DNA from: Mnemiopsis leidyi
Taxonomy: Eukaryota; Ctenophora; Tentaculata; Lobata; Bolinopsidae
DNA length: 36,077 nt
Assembly (NCBI GenBank): GCA_000226015.1
Contig: JH154699.1
Coordinates: 149,400-185,476, forward strand
Direction of reading: 5' to 3'
Shown here: positions 9,401 to 21,293 of the stretch, piece after piece
Position numbering within the stretch: position 1 is the first letter of the stretch
How the letters are laid out: each line of letters starts with the position of its first letter
Translations under genes and position numbers: made by a program
The notes under the pieces: generated by a model
Database searches by the model: none
Told to the model about the DNA's origin: nothing
What the model saw: the letters and a program-made list of their open reading frames with translations, nothing else

Positions 9401-12400
9401 ATATTTTTCGTTTTCTTAACAAGTGATACGTTTTAGTTTTTGTTGTCCGACTTGATAACTGACATGAGTGTCTCCTCAGTGTGTGATCCCCTGCCTTGTA
9501 GTCACCCTGAGTGTCGTCTCTACCCCACCCTCCTCTACCTGCGTGAGATCTACCCGCGCGGACATGGTATCCGTCAGATGTTCCATTTACCGGAGGGTAT
9601 CGAGTCGCGTGTAGCAGAAGACAATACGATCAGCGCATGTCCGAGCAAGGGTTTTGGTGCTGGTGTAATTATAGGTTGTGTGGTTGGACGGACTGTTACT
9701 TTGCAGGACGCAGCTACTCACAAGAAACCTGACTCTTTGTGGCCGGTGAGAAAATTTTTTAGAAGTTTTGCTATTGTTAAGTTTAGAATTTACAGTAAAT
9801 CTTGTTACATTTTATAATGTGAGATCTTCAGAATATCTCTATCCAAATAAAGTTATAACAATAATGAATAACCCAGGTTTATGTGGACAGTAAAGTAAAG
9901 TAATAACGATAACCCAGGTTTATGTGGACAGTAAAGTAAAGTTATAACAATAACCCAGGTTTATGTGGACAGTAAAGTAAAGTAATAACGATAACCCAGG
10001 TTTATGTGGACAGTAAAGTAAAGTAATAACGATAACCCAGGTTTATGTGGACAGTCAAGTAAAGTAATAACAATAACCAAGGTTTATGTAGACAGTAAAG
10101 TAAAGTAATAACGATAACCCAGGTTTATGTGGACAGTCAAGTAAAGTAATAACAATAACCAAGGTTTATGTAGACAGTAAAGTTATAACAATAACCCGGG
10201 TTTATGTGGACAGTAAGATAAAAGTAATCACAATAACCCAGGTTTATGTGGACAGTAAAGTAAAGTTATAACAATAACCCAGGTTTATGTGGACAGTAAG
10301 ATAAAATTAATAACAATAACCAAGGTTTATGTAGACAGTAAAGTAAAGTAATAACGATAACCCAGGTTTATGTGGACAGTCAAGTAAAGTAATAACAATA
10401 ACCAAGGTTTATGTAGACAGTAAAGTTATAACAATAACCCGGGTTTATGTGGACAGTAAGATAAAAGTAATCACAATAACCCAGGTTTATGTGGACAGTA
10501 AAGTAAAGTAATAACAATAACCCAGGTTTATGTGGACAGTGAGATAAAGTAAAGTAATAACAATAACCCAGGTTTACGTAAGGTAATAACCCAGGTTTAT
10601 GTGGACAGTGAGATAAAATTAATAACAACAACCCAGGTTTATGTGGACAGTAAGATACACCACTACGTAGACACAAGCTCCAGAGTACACAGTAATTGGA
10701 CACGGCTGGTCAGACACAGTTCCTTAAAGGAGATTGTAAACCTTGTCGTTCTACAGGTAACATTAAAGCATATTTAGTTCGACATTTTTAGTTGTAAATA
10801 GTTTAGTGGGGCATTGTCGTAACGATCAGTAAATAATGTAAACTTTCTAAATCTTGTTCACTAATAACAGTCGCAGTTAGAGGATAAAACATAACATTAC
10901 TAACTCATCGTTTTATATGAAGCTTTTAACTTTTTATTTCTTCAACATTTTCGTACTATTGGTACCTAAACTCCAAATGATATTGGTAGTAAGCTTATCT
11001 TATCTATTTCAGTCGTTTGGAACGCAATACCTCCTAACTGTACGCCGTATTGATGCTGGAGATGAGTTGGTGGTATGGACCAACAGAAACCTTTGTATGG
11101 ACACCAGTGCTATGGACTTTCAACAGCTTTCTTGTCCTGGTTTGTTTACTTTTCTACATAGATATACAATGTAGAACTTATAACTTTTTCTACATAGATA
11201 TACACTACAGTAAAACTTATAACTTATAAGCATGTTTGCATCGTGTTAATCGAGGCGCCTGAGTAAGTGTAGTGATGAATTACGATTATTTGATTCAATT
11301 ATCTTCCTGACACACTTCTTCCAAGGTATCTATTGGAGACAGCGAACACTTCGAAAGATACACTATCACGTGTGTTACGAATGTGGCTCTATGTTCAAAT
11401 CTCCGACCGGAATTCAAGATCACGTAAGGCACGTACATAACAGCATACCACATAAGCCGACCATCGTCACAGCAGAGCCTGACCGAGACAACAAGGAGTT
11501 GAAGTGTGCTACCTTCGATCCCTCTGGAAATAGTGAGTTTTACTTGTTTTGTGTTAGGTTTTAACGCTGATAGATGATTTATAATTAGGTCTGTCGGTTA
11601 GGGGTCTATAGCTAGACGTGGTTGGCCCGTGTGCTATGCACGTGACAACACAAATCTCTACTTTTCCAAAATTTGGGCGCGAAATTTTTCCATCAAAAGC
11701 ATTAAAGTATGCTAGTGTCAACATTCACTATAACGCGTACGAAAAGTACTCCTGTTAGCATTTTGAAATGCGCGTTCTGACGTACCGCGCGTTGCGCGCT
11801 CTTTTTAGTGTAAAAAAAGTGCAGAAAGCTTAGCTAATGACTGGAGGTTTAATCAAACAAACTAATGAAAGTAACGTAATTAACCAAAGTAATGCCAACA
11901 ATTTCTCGTGAACTATCACTGCAAGATTTAATCTTCGAAGTTTTGGTAAATGAGAGAAATTAACTTCTCTGCCCTCGCATCACATGCCTACACCGCGCTA
12001 CTTTCAGTGAAAGATCAGTGTAGGATGTGTGCCTTCATCTACAAGAGATCCTACTCGCCCAAAATAACGAAGGGGGATATGAGACACTACAAGTGCATGA
12101 CTTGCTTCAAGAAGTTCGGCTCCGCTGCTTCGCACAAGAAACACATGGTCAATAACAAACACAGAGTTTCAGCCAAGATACATTCCATCTGCGACTATCT
12201 CCGGTAAGTAGTGGCAAAGGTTACTGCACTGTGTTGAGCCTACATTTTCTACAGGATAAAATCAAGGTCTTTTTTATAAGGAACGTGATTTTTAGTCTTT
12301 TCTGCATAACGGAATGTACACAGATTATTATGTGCTGTGCATATGAATACGACGAAAATCTAGATATTCTGTATGCATACAGCTTGACGTGGCCATGAAG

Positions 12401-15067
12401 GATGATATTAGGAGCTTTTCAACACAATGAATTTACGGTACAACACTTGCACAACGAGAAATGACATGTTTCACCATTACAGGGAGGCTGTGGAAAAGAA
12501 GCGACTGCCCCTCTCTGACCCAGAAGTTATGGCAGCTGCTAGACCCAGAATTCCTCGCAACTCTGAGTACCCTATCCCACCAGCTAAACCCTTCGCTTCT
12601 GCTAACGATATTATCATGGTGGACGGAAGGAGATACGATACTCAGGTACCGTTTGTAAAGAATTCTTCAGGCTTTAGTGCTAACGTACTAAAGTGATCAT
12701 TAACGTTTTGTATCAGACATTAATTTTTGTGCTACAATGCGTATTTAATGACACTAAAGGTTTTCGCCGTCCTCAGGTCCCTCTGACAGATCCCTTCTTT
12801 AAAGAGATGTTCCAGACGCGAGTAAACACTTACCCGTACATCCAGAGGTTACATTCAACAGCTATCACAGAGGAGGACAACTGTACTATGCTGGAAATTC
12901 AGGTTTGTCACCTCATAGTGAAGTTTGGTAAAGTTCGTGTATGTGATAAATTTGTACTTGAATTTAGTAAATAATCGGATTTAACAAACTGATGATTGAA
13001 TTGGGTTTGTAAACTTTATCAAAATTGCAAGTTATAATCTTAATTTATCTGCTATTAAACTTCTGCTATTGTAGGGATAACTGTGACTAACTGTTTCCGT
13101 TCCTATTTTAGTCTGAGAACAAGAAACCGATGTACACGACACGCCGAGGCCGCCCGCAGAAAGCCGTCAAGAAGATGTTGGAAGAAGCTATTAACCCACA
13201 GGGCGTAACTAGCCCCAGCAAGGCTAGCAGAGACGCTCGCGCCTTCGCCAGTCACAGACAAGCCCGTATTTCCCAAATGAAAGGTAAGGAAAGATTTGTA
13301 AAGGACGATTGTAAGGAAAGATTTGGGTGTTGGCCTACCTTTTCAACGTTTCTTATCCACACGCTACAGTTGTACACTAAAGTCTGTCCTCTTGTAGTTT
13401 ACATGCGAGAGTTTAAAGTGTAAACATCGTATAGTGCCGAGTAGTTAGTCTCTTACACAGTATCTCAATAGGGTAATAACATCGCCGAGACAACGTGGAT
13501 CGCACTTTTAATATAATATTTGAGTAGAGCGACATGTTATACAGTAGACACCTTGGTAATGGTCGTCACTGCAACTTATGAGCTAGCTAAAAGTAGAGAG
13601 ACCTGTTTATACGCTGCTGCACCTATTTATCTTATCTGTGGGGGGGGGAGAGGTTGATTGTTTCTTCATTTGAAACTATAATTTTGTACCTTATCTTTAA
13701 ATGCGAAACTTGAAAGACAGCAAACTTGTAATTTAAGTAGAAATCTAATATCTTAATAGAAGAACGCCTCTTCTATACTGTATCATCCACCTCCTGATTT
13801 CAATTTGTAAAATTCCCAGAAGAGGGACAAAGCAGGCGGGAACACGTGACAATCAAGCAAGAGAGGAGATCAGAGCCGATACACACTCAGTTCAGTACCG
13901 GCCCTGAACTCAGTAACTACCCAGCACCCGCATCCGACGGTAATATTACTAGCCAAATTCTTACCTAGTGAATTTTAAAACAGTGCTATTTTCTAACGCT
14001 ACAGTTTTTGCTATTGAATGCGTAAAACAACTTGTTTATGATTTAGGTAAGATTTGCAAGTCATTCATTCTTTCTAATTGATTCAGGCTCATATGTCACT
14101 GTCAAAATTTCACCTAAGACACCCAAGATGGAGCAAATTGAAGCACCACAGCGTAAGTTCACTTCACATTCACAAAATGTACAACAAGTGCAGTTTCGGT
14201 TAATCTCCACATCGATCATATAGAACTATCATGTCTTGAACATCAAATGAACGTCCAGATTCCACCTTCACGACTCTCATTTCTCAACCTCCTTAACCTA
14301 TACCGACCAGTACGTGACACTGACAAATCTCCGCCCCCAGTTTGGGACAGACCACCTACCCCACCTCCTCGAGAAGAAACTGTGCCTCACCGGTCCCCCT
14401 CTCCGGTGCCCATGACAGTGCCGATCCGCAACCAGAGACACCGGATAACTGCACTCCCGGTCGACACTAGCGGTACTTACGACTTCCACACGCCAGCTCC
14501 AGAACCGGGTATGTTGTCTGTCGGTGATTTGTCACTTCATTTGATGAGTGTTAACTGTTCGTATGTTTGGAACTGGTCTTCATTTTGTAACATGGCACTA
14601 AACATGGCTAAATCTATGCTGTTAATAACCGCTATTGTTAACGTCTCTCTTTTGCAGAAGAGCCAGCCCCTGCTCCAACAGTTCCCCGATACGAGAACAA
14701 GTTTGGTGAAGTGTTTGAACCGTTCATTGAGCCTGAGCCCGCTTCCTCAAACCAGGAAAACACTCCTGTAACCCCCGCTCCTGCCACCGCCACCACGCCG
14801 GCGCCAGTTGCCGCAACTCCGCCCAAACCAAGCCCTGCCAAGGCACTCAGGCCTTCTCCCATCAAAACCCACACCCCTCCAATGACATTCAAGAAACAAA
14901 TGGCAGGTAAAACACTCAAAGCCAGTTTACTGGACGCCTTCAACGACGCAGTATTCGGTTTCCCTAAGAGGAGAACACCTAAGAAGGCCCCAGAAGCCCC
15001 CGCTGTTCCGGCAGCCCAACCGCTTCAGGAAAACAGCGAAGGAAATCAGCAGACAACAGGATCTTAG
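6423..15067 (+). CDS. PR-domain zinc-finger protein (PRDM family), 20 exons
   Basis: Exons: 6423-6639, 6758-6855, 7003-7165, 7335-7665, 7864-7994, 8260-8375, 8612-8839, 9137-9275, 9480-9745, 10637-10756, 11013-11139, 11326-11532, 12008-12203, 12483-12645, 12777-12902, 13112-13283, 13820-13939, 14087-14152, 14311-14508, 14658-15067. All joins keep phase and have GT-AG borders; together they give 1198 codons including the stop. Residues 1-360 are acidic, with basic patches (KRKASRRKRP) that may be nuclear signals. The PR (SET-like) domain lies at about 511-626, with NWTRLVRHSS, NLVVLQ and RRIDAGDELVVW matching family positions. A Cys-rich stretch precedes it (C476, C481, C486). Two C2H2 fingers follow (about 662-682, CYECGSMF; and 744-764, YKCMTC). 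An AT-hook-like RRGRPQK lies near 887 and a Pro-rich tail follows. PRDM proteins are nuclear transcription or chromatin regulators. The subfamily is not clear: two fingers are few. The first exons and the exon 19 acceptor are the least certain. Confidence 0.85.
8973..9102. repeat. 13-bp minisatellite in intron 7 of the PR-domain gene
   Basis: About ten tandem copies of TAAAACTAAACTG. The first seven are nearly identical and the last three are degenerate toward the exon. The array ends about 35 nt before the acceptor of exon 8 (9137), so it lies in the branch-point region. The unit contains CTAAAC/CTAAAA, which resembles a branch-point sequence. Confidence 0.9.
9261..9364. repeat. Tandem duplication of the exon 8 donor edge
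   Basis: A 48-bp segment at 9261-9308 spans the last 15 bases of exon 8 and its GTACAG donor. It is repeated at 9317-9364 with three differences. One difference changes the donor GGGTACAG to GGATACAG and so removes the GT in the second copy. The first copy is therefore the usable exon end, in keeping with the phase of the next exon. Confidence 0.85.
9855..10656. repeat. Minisatellite made of the exon 10 splice-acceptor edge
   Basis: About 19 tandem copies of a roughly 41-bp unit, plus a twentieth that is the true start of exon 10. The unit core is AACCCAG then GTTTATGTGGACAG, which equals the intron end and the first 14 bases of exon 10. Spacing is mostly 40-42 bp. Variants CCAAGG and CCCGGG occur in some copies, and the CCCGGG copies lose the acceptor AG. 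A longer block from about 10100 to 10240 recurs at about 10345-10490, so higher-order duplication also took place. The array lies within the intron (9746-10636) that splits the PR domain. Confidence 0.95.
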
Positions 15068-15259
15068 TGCTTGTTTCAGTAGACTAACCGTCACATCATA
15101 TCTCAAGACGATTCTCAGCTTTTCAGAGAAATTTGGTTGAACTTTCAGGGCGATTTGATACTCACTTTCAGTAATGTAAACGTTAAGTGTTTATGCGTTT
15201 AAATTTGATTGAACTTTTTATTGTATGTTTAACTATGAGATGTGAGTACGTCGCCTCCG

Positions 15260-15265
15260 ATTAAA
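15260..15265 (+). terminator. Possible poly(A) signal ATTAAA of the PR-domain gene
   Basis: An ATTAAA variant hexamer about 195 nt after the stop codon. The PR-domain gene and the minus-strand sulfotransferase gene converge here, and 15068-15624 appears to be their shared 3' flank with no other feature. Confidence 0.4.
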
Positions 15266-15624
15266 CTGTGTTTTGAGATGAACCGATTATAAATAACACC
15301 TAATCCATAAATAGGGAATCATTTGATAATTGCTACCGGGAAATTCCCAAACCTAAAATTATTGATGAAACTTTTAAGTTTGTTGCGTGCACATTTTCAT
15401 GCAGCAAAATGTGAAAGAGGGGAGTAAAGTCTCCCAATATCATTCTTTGGTTTTGCGATAATCAATATTGCTGCCTTAATTGGAAGCATTATCAACATTT
15501 CTGCTGTATTAGATGAAGTTCTTTAGAGGAATTGTAGACAAAAAACAGTAAATTTGTTAACGATATCAAGTATTTAAGTAATGATAATATTTCCCGACAA
15601 TCTTTTCAAGCAAAATGCCTAGTT

Positions 15625-17049
15625 TCACTGTTCCCTTAAACAGTTTCTTTCGTATCCAAACATTTTCATGAATTCCTCACACGACCGCTCTATCGCACAG
15701 ACCTGATCATTAGAAAGTCCAGATCGCCACTTTCTGATAACTTTATCAGGATCCTGTTTGGTAGAACGCCAGGATGGATCCTTGGTTCCAGGACTGTTTA
15801 GTTTAGCCAGCCACAAGGTTATCTCAGTTGGGGTGAGCTCCCCCAGAAACGTGTAGATGTAGTCTGCTACCTCTCCAGTCTTGGTAGCTAGATCCTCGAA
15901 CTTTATTCGGATCGTCTCTCCTGAGGATAAGGATATTGTACGAAAATATCGATATATATACCGATCTATCAGTCTTTCAGCAAGTTCTGAATATCTATCA
16001 TTTTAGTCAAGTTTAGTATCCCCATTACTGCACTAATGTCAATTAACAGTAACACAGTAAGATTTAAAAATCTGCCCTAAGTTAACGTACTTTGAGGTAG
16101 GCTCCGTAAGAACCGAGCGTCTCTGACCCCCTGCTCACAGTACATTGCAGCTGCCTCCTCCACTCCAGCAACAGAGCTTTCAAACACCATTCCTCCAGAG
16201 TGGAGACGGGGATACTGAAGTCTGGAGTATAGGACCCCTCTAGGATCTCTCACCAGGTGAATCACCCGGGCTTGATGTCTCCACAGTGTCAGGGTTAAGA
16301 GTTCACGTACGTCCCTCACTCTGATCGTCTGAGAAGTGCACATTACCGTGGCTCTCTCTACGGTTGTAAAGCAACATTGAGTAAGAATGAGGTCCCCAGG
16401 CAAGGTTTCTTTTTGACAATTATCCTGTGTCAATTTCAGATTACTGAATTGGGCGAATACTGAGACTACAAAAAAATTCGTTATTGTAATGGTATGCTTG
16501 TCAGTAAGTTAAACTACCTTGATGACAAGCAGTTTGCTGAACAAACAGTTTGAGAAGACAGTACTGTTGTCCTTGAAACTGTTTGATCTATCCATCAGGC
16601 CCCAGTACTTGCTGCTACACGTGTTAACTATATCCTCTAGCACCTGTTGAGAATCGTTTTACTGCAGGGTACTGTACCATCCAGTGTCTCCAACTGTGAC
16701 GATACCCAAAATTTGAACGTACTGATACTGTTTAAGTTTCAGTAAGATCGAACACTATTAGTATTTTTGGATTGACCGAACAATTAGAACAATTAGATAG
16801 TGATCTAAAATGGTCTCTCACGTGAGTGTAGCGCTCTGGAGGCGCTCCAATCAGAGGTTCAAACACGTAGAAAGAGTTGGGATTGTTGTTGAAGAGTTCC
16901 CCGAGAAGTGATGAGCCGGTCCTGAAACTGCAGTGCAGGAAAACTGCTTGCTGTTTCTTTAAGTTAACCTCAATCTCTAGACCCCCAGTGTGGAATGCTT
17001 GCAGGAGGAAAATTGGGAGAAGATGAGAGAGGGGCAGTAAACCTGACAT
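15625..17049 (-). CDS. Carbohydrate (GlcNAc/Gal-type) sulfotransferase, 4 exons
   Basis: Exons on the minus strand: 17049-16822, 16643-16518, 16424-16091, 15920-15625. They join in phase to 327 residues. The N-terminus has a short hydrophobic segment (about residues 3-19), a signal anchor typical of Golgi type II enzymes. The 5'-phosphosulfate loop of the PAPS site is at residues 42-50 (FRTGSSLLG), followed by FYVFEPL. The 3'-phosphate motif is at about 172-187 (VIHLVRDPRGVLYSRL). The C-terminus has the family's DYIYTFLG and a final GY-type stretch. Enzymes of this CHST family move sulfate from PAPS to GlcNAc, GalNAc or Gal in glycans. The exon 3 acceptor (TTGACACAG) was chosen because it keeps phase; a better-looking TTTTGTAG 47 nt upstream does not. 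The start lies 6 nt after an acceptor-like CTTAG. Confidence 0.85.
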
Positions 17050-18326
17050 CTTGATCTAAGTCTTAGGATTGACTGGACCACTTTTGATTTAAGTCAAAAG
17101 ATGTGGGACTAAGACAAGGGCTATCTTGACCCCCTTATGTTATTGAATCAAAATGTAAATAAAAAACAAGGTTGAAAATTTTAGATTCAACATGGATTGC
17201 TTATGCTTATGGGTTACCTAACTTAGTTTGTATCAGTTTAGTACTAATACAAATAAAGCACTAGCAGTACAACGATTGTACTAAACTTAATCATGATGTA
17301 CCCCCGATTCCAATGTAGCATATCGAGATAGTCCCAACAAATAACACGATTAGAGTTTGGCTTGCAGGGGAGCTCTAGACTCGTGCGACTACATGGGGAC
17401 AATTAGGTTAAACGAGACTAGATGATATCGATACTACTAGTGCTAGGCAGACGTTGTTTGGCATGCTTCAACGTGAATGGTATACTATTAACTACTGTAA
17501 GTGTAGCGTAAATAGAACGATAGATAACGATGATCTTGTCAATGTGGCATGGCCGCCAGACTTTAAGTTGGTACTCATTACTGGGCAAGTTTCGAGGACT
17601 GAAAAACTAGAAGATCCAGGAGAATCAGAGTATTTGTAGGAAAAAGTAATGCTGTATTTCCTATCTCCTATGGTGGACGCACTGTGTTTAGGTTATAGTA
17701 CTTACTACTTACATATTAGGTGTACTTGTAGTAACAGGTTAAAGTTCTAACATGTGACAGAATATACATAGTGCATTACTTGCATGTTAGTTGTTACAGA
17801 ACTTATATGCTGCGGTTCACTTCTTCCCATAACAAGTAACATGTGACAAAGTCGCACCCTTCAACATAAACTCTAATTCTCTACACTCTAACTCTCTAGG
17901 CTGAAAGCATTTTGTCGAAGACAAAGTGCCCCAGAGATAAGGCAAGTTCATAAATATTTATCGAAAAATTCTCCTAATCACTTTCATTAGCTTATATCCC
18001 AAAATTTCCACATGAAAATTACTTGATACTTGATAGGATACTTGATAGTGATACTTTGATAAGATATGTTCCGAATATCAAGGTTAAGTATGGGCTATGG
18101 CTAGTGTTTTAGTCCATTTCTTGATATTTTTTTTTGCTATGGAAATTATTTCTAAATTATGGTTGGCGAAAAAATTATACAGCAGTTAAATGGAAACAGA
18201 TCCAAATATCAAATATGACCAATAAAATAGCTGAAATTACCCTTCCTGTTTTTAAAATTCCTAAACCTACAGTCGGTCCTTATGAAAACTGAAATATATA
18301 AACATATTAAACAAGGAAGTAACAAA
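17050..18326. other. Intergenic region without a supported gene
   Basis: AT-rich sequence with scattered short stop-free frames (for example 17454-17639) that resemble no protein. No gene or repeat boundary could be drawn. Confidence 0.4.
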
Positions 18327-18328
18327 TA

Positions 18329-18747
18329 TAAGGTTGTCCCAAAAGATCGTCAATTTTAAACTATATCATTCATTTTGCACTCAAACGATAAACTCTGAAA
18401 TTCAAATAGATTTCAGGTGTGACAATTTTATATTATAAGGGTCCGTTTAGTGAGTGTTAGCTATGACGAGAATTTAATGCCACTGGAATACTTTTCGAAC
18501 AAAATTGATCAAGAAGTTACGGGAACGCGCTGGTCTCTCGTGTATTTTGTCAAAAACTTTTTTCGGTTAGCGGAAATTCAGGATTTTGGCTTCCTCGGAC
18601 GATGGAGAGTTTAATATAGTTCTCTAAGTAGAAATTAGGGTGTCAATACTGCAAAATCGGTCGCGCTTTTAAGAGGTATTGCCAAAATAAGCATATTATG
18701 CAACATAATAATATAGTGTGACTGTCAATCTTTCAGGGACAACCTAA
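18329..18747. mobile_element. Mariner-type MITE
   Basis: Terminal inverted repeats TAAGGTTGTCCC (left) and TTAGGTTGTCCC (right end, reverse complement) continue with further imperfect matches inward (AAAAGATCGTCA against TGAAAGATTGACA). A TA dinucleotide flanks each side (18327-18328 and 18748-18749), as expected for Tc1/mariner insertion. The ends resemble the TTAGGTTG start of mariner elements. The 419-bp interior has no transposase I recognise, so it is non-autonomous. Confidence 0.75.
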
Positions 18748-18749
18748 TA

Positions 18750-19193
18750 TTTCACTCGAGATGAATCGGGAAATTTTTCCAATCACTTACTATAGCAATG
18801 GATATGATGCTCTGGAAGCACAGTAATATATTAATCAAGGCAACCTACAGGGGAAGAATTGGTTTAAAAACTGGGTATTACGGATTATAAGGCACAACGA
18901 ATAAATTAGAATTGGCAAATCATATCGTTCAGCAGTTGAAAATCATTAGTTATAACACAAGTATCCCTCGTCCAGAAAAATACTGCAGATTTAAGAATCG
19001 CTCTGTGGACCGTGTTTTTTGGTGAAATCTTGGTGAAACTTATCGACCTGAAATGAAAATGGATTATCGCTCACAAAACTATTCATATGCAAATTAGTAG
19101 GGATTAAGATACAAAGTCTGGGATATGAATATCAAATATCAATACAATCCCAATCCTAAACAAAAATGCATCACATCTTATTAAATTGAATTT
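18750..19193. other. 3' flank of LSM12
   Basis: AT-rich sequence downstream of the LSM12 stop, bounded on the other side by the MITE. No clear AATAAA on the minus strand was found and no gene is seen. Confidence 0.4.
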
Positions 19194-21291
19194 TCAGAGC
19201 AGGAAACTGACCACTTTCTTGATTCTAGCCACTGCATCTTCAGTGTTCCCTTTAACATCACTAGATTTGTACGGGGGGTGCACAAAGAAGTCCCCGTCAA
19301 GTCCCTGTATAACATTCCCACGCCACTCAAGGTTTGTGTACCTGATGAAGTGGTACTTGTAAATCTAGGTTATCCAACACACGCAGTATGTCGTAATTTT
19401 GTAATCTTTACGTTTCAACCAGCAGCTAGGCTTTTACATAAGATTACGCACTTTTCGCTAATAATAGAATAATCAATGTCGTTCTATGTTCATCATTTAA
19501 GTAATCGATATATAATTTCTGTGAAACTAGCAATATTCATGATGAACTTTTGAGCTACCCATTAAACAGGTTTAAAAAAACTGTTTTGACGAATGTAAAA
19601 TTTTTCAACGTCTTCTGCAATGCACCCTTGCCCTTCTCTAACTTGTTAATTAGGATGTACTAGGATAGAGTCTGCACAATCGCTCATGTTCACAAGCTGT
19701 TTGAGAATTTGTTCAGTAATGGCTCCTCTCACAAGACCAACTTAAGTCTTAAGTAAAAGTAGTGTGTAAAACTGTGCTAAGTTTAACTAAGTAGCTGTCT
19801 GCTCAACCTTTTATCGATTAAACCTCAGAAACTACTGCGATTTGAAGATGCGGGGAAGGCTGTCAAGAGGTTACAAACCGCCACAGGTACAGCTATTCAG
19901 AATTCTGTGACGCGCGCTAATATCATTTCACGTGCGCTAAAACGAAGCCCTTATGTCAAAATGTCGCATGTTGGCTAGTGGAAATTGCGATACGCGTGGT
20001 TGTATTGTTGTATTTAGCAAGCTAACATCCGGTGGGCGGGTGAAGGAAATTGGGCCAAGATGAAGTAACTCATCAGAAGCTTATGCTATGGTCAATAAAT
20101 TCCAAAGTCACTGCCATGTTTAAAACTACCCACCATTCCAGTAAGCAAATAACGGACGTAGCGCCGGTCATGCGCTTTTAGAATTTCCTATAGACATTTC
20201 CGCAAAATCGGGGGACTGATTTAAGCGTCTACTTATAATTTAAGAAAAACATGCAAATAAACGTGCATCTTACGTTTTGTTAATGACTTTGAAGAGTTCT
20301 CTTCCCGCCAAGCTGACATCCTTCGGACCAACTCTGTTGATCGCCTCCTCCTTTTCTGAGATGGCTTTCCTAACCGCACTTTCACTCACGATTTTCTCCG
20401 GCATAAACGCACCTGATTAATTTACAGTTTGAGTTTATGAATCAGTAGTTGTGTTTATTATTTATTAAGACAAATCTAACCAAGAAAGCTTGGGTATGGT
20501 GATCACATGTTTCTTACCATTGACCGTAGGCCATGGGGTTAATTTAAGAGTGTCGGGTCAGGAACAATGCCTTACAGCCCCCCCCCCCACCCCCAGAAAA
20601 AAATTTAACAGACAGAGGTAGTACAGTTAAAGGTGTAGATCTATAAAGGATCTCTACATTAATCTCCAAACCTTGCTTCCCAAAAATCAAGCATGTTACA
20701 TACTTAAACACTGGCCGAATTTTTCCATCATACTACTATACTCATGATACTACTCCCTAACTAATTTTTTTAAAGTTTAAAGAATACAATCACAGTCAGC
20801 TGGAAAGAAAAAAGTTGCAATGCTTAATTACGACTGACCTCTCTGATTGTTGGGGGCATATTTCTTGACCTCAAACTCAGTCAAAAGTTCTCGGTTGAGA
20901 ACGGTTAGATCCTCTTTTTGGTCCGTACTTACACTCTTGATAATTATCATCCCGGTAGGCTCATCCATCGCGACTAATTCGCCCTCTATTTTATTGGCTG
21001 AAAGGTAATTACAAGTTATTATCTTATCGATCTTATCTGCAAATTCTATTACGTCAAATAATGCTAAGTACCATCTTAATTAGTGACGTTAAATTGTTTT
21101 AACATTGTAATCTTTAAATAGGGAAGTGTTGCATCTTATCGCTAGCATGTTGATTGATTTATTAGAATGTAAATATAATGTAAATCTTTACCGTAGGGGT
21201 CGACGCACATAACTATTGATCCTAATGGGACATAATGTTGAAGTTCATTTTCAACTTTGGTGGCTGTTGCCATAGCGCCATGCGCAACCAT
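19194..21291 (-). CDS. LSM12: LSM12 homologue, 4 exons
   Basis: Exons on the minus strand: 21291-21192, 20997-20839, 20412-20274, 19341-19194. They join in phase to 181 residues (human LSM12 has 195). Residues about 19-70 form the Lsm fold (YVPLGSIVMCVDPYG then KIEGELVAMDEPTGMIII). A helix rich in Ala, Glu and Lys follows (AVRKAISEKEEAINRVG), then VSLAGRELFKVINKT, which lines up with the family's VSLEGQQLFQTIHKT. The last exon gives the anticodon-binding-like (AD) domain (NLEWRGNVIQGLDGDFFVHP). LSM12 binds RNA and works with ataxin-2 and in NAADP signalling. The short last exon is 932 bp from its neighbour and is supported by phase, acceptor and domain order. An acceptor-like ACTTTCAG lies 26 nt before the start. 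Two out-of-frame ATGs occur in that leader, one of which opens a three-codon uORF. Confidence 0.87.
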
Positions 21292-21293
21292 GC

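Noticed and set aside
9855-10656. A CRISPR-like array
   Set aside because: Units are contiguous, spacers are not unique, and the setting is a eukaryotic intron. It is a minisatellite.
10380-10703. A 107-codon minus-strand frame with repeated CPHKPGLL units
   Set aside because: It is the antisense reading of the splice-acceptor minisatellite; the periodic protein pattern comes from the DNA repeat.
14638-14943. A 101-codon minus-strand frame rich in Gly and Ala
   Set aside because: It is the antisense of the Pro/Ala-rich last exon of the PR-domain gene.
16425-16471. The TTTTTTGTAG acceptor for sulfotransferase exon 3
   Set aside because: It looks stronger than the one chosen but puts exon 3 out of phase with exon 2, whereas TTGACACAG keeps the frame into the PAPS-binding motif.
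17454-17639. A 61-codon plus-strand frame
   Set aside because: No family resemblance and no exon context; length is within chance for this composition.
19829-19886. A 58-nt exon-like segment on the plus strand (CTCAG|AAACTACTG to CCACAG|GTACAG)
   Set aside because: Good splice-like borders but no neighbouring exons, and it lies inside an intron of LSM12 on the other strand.
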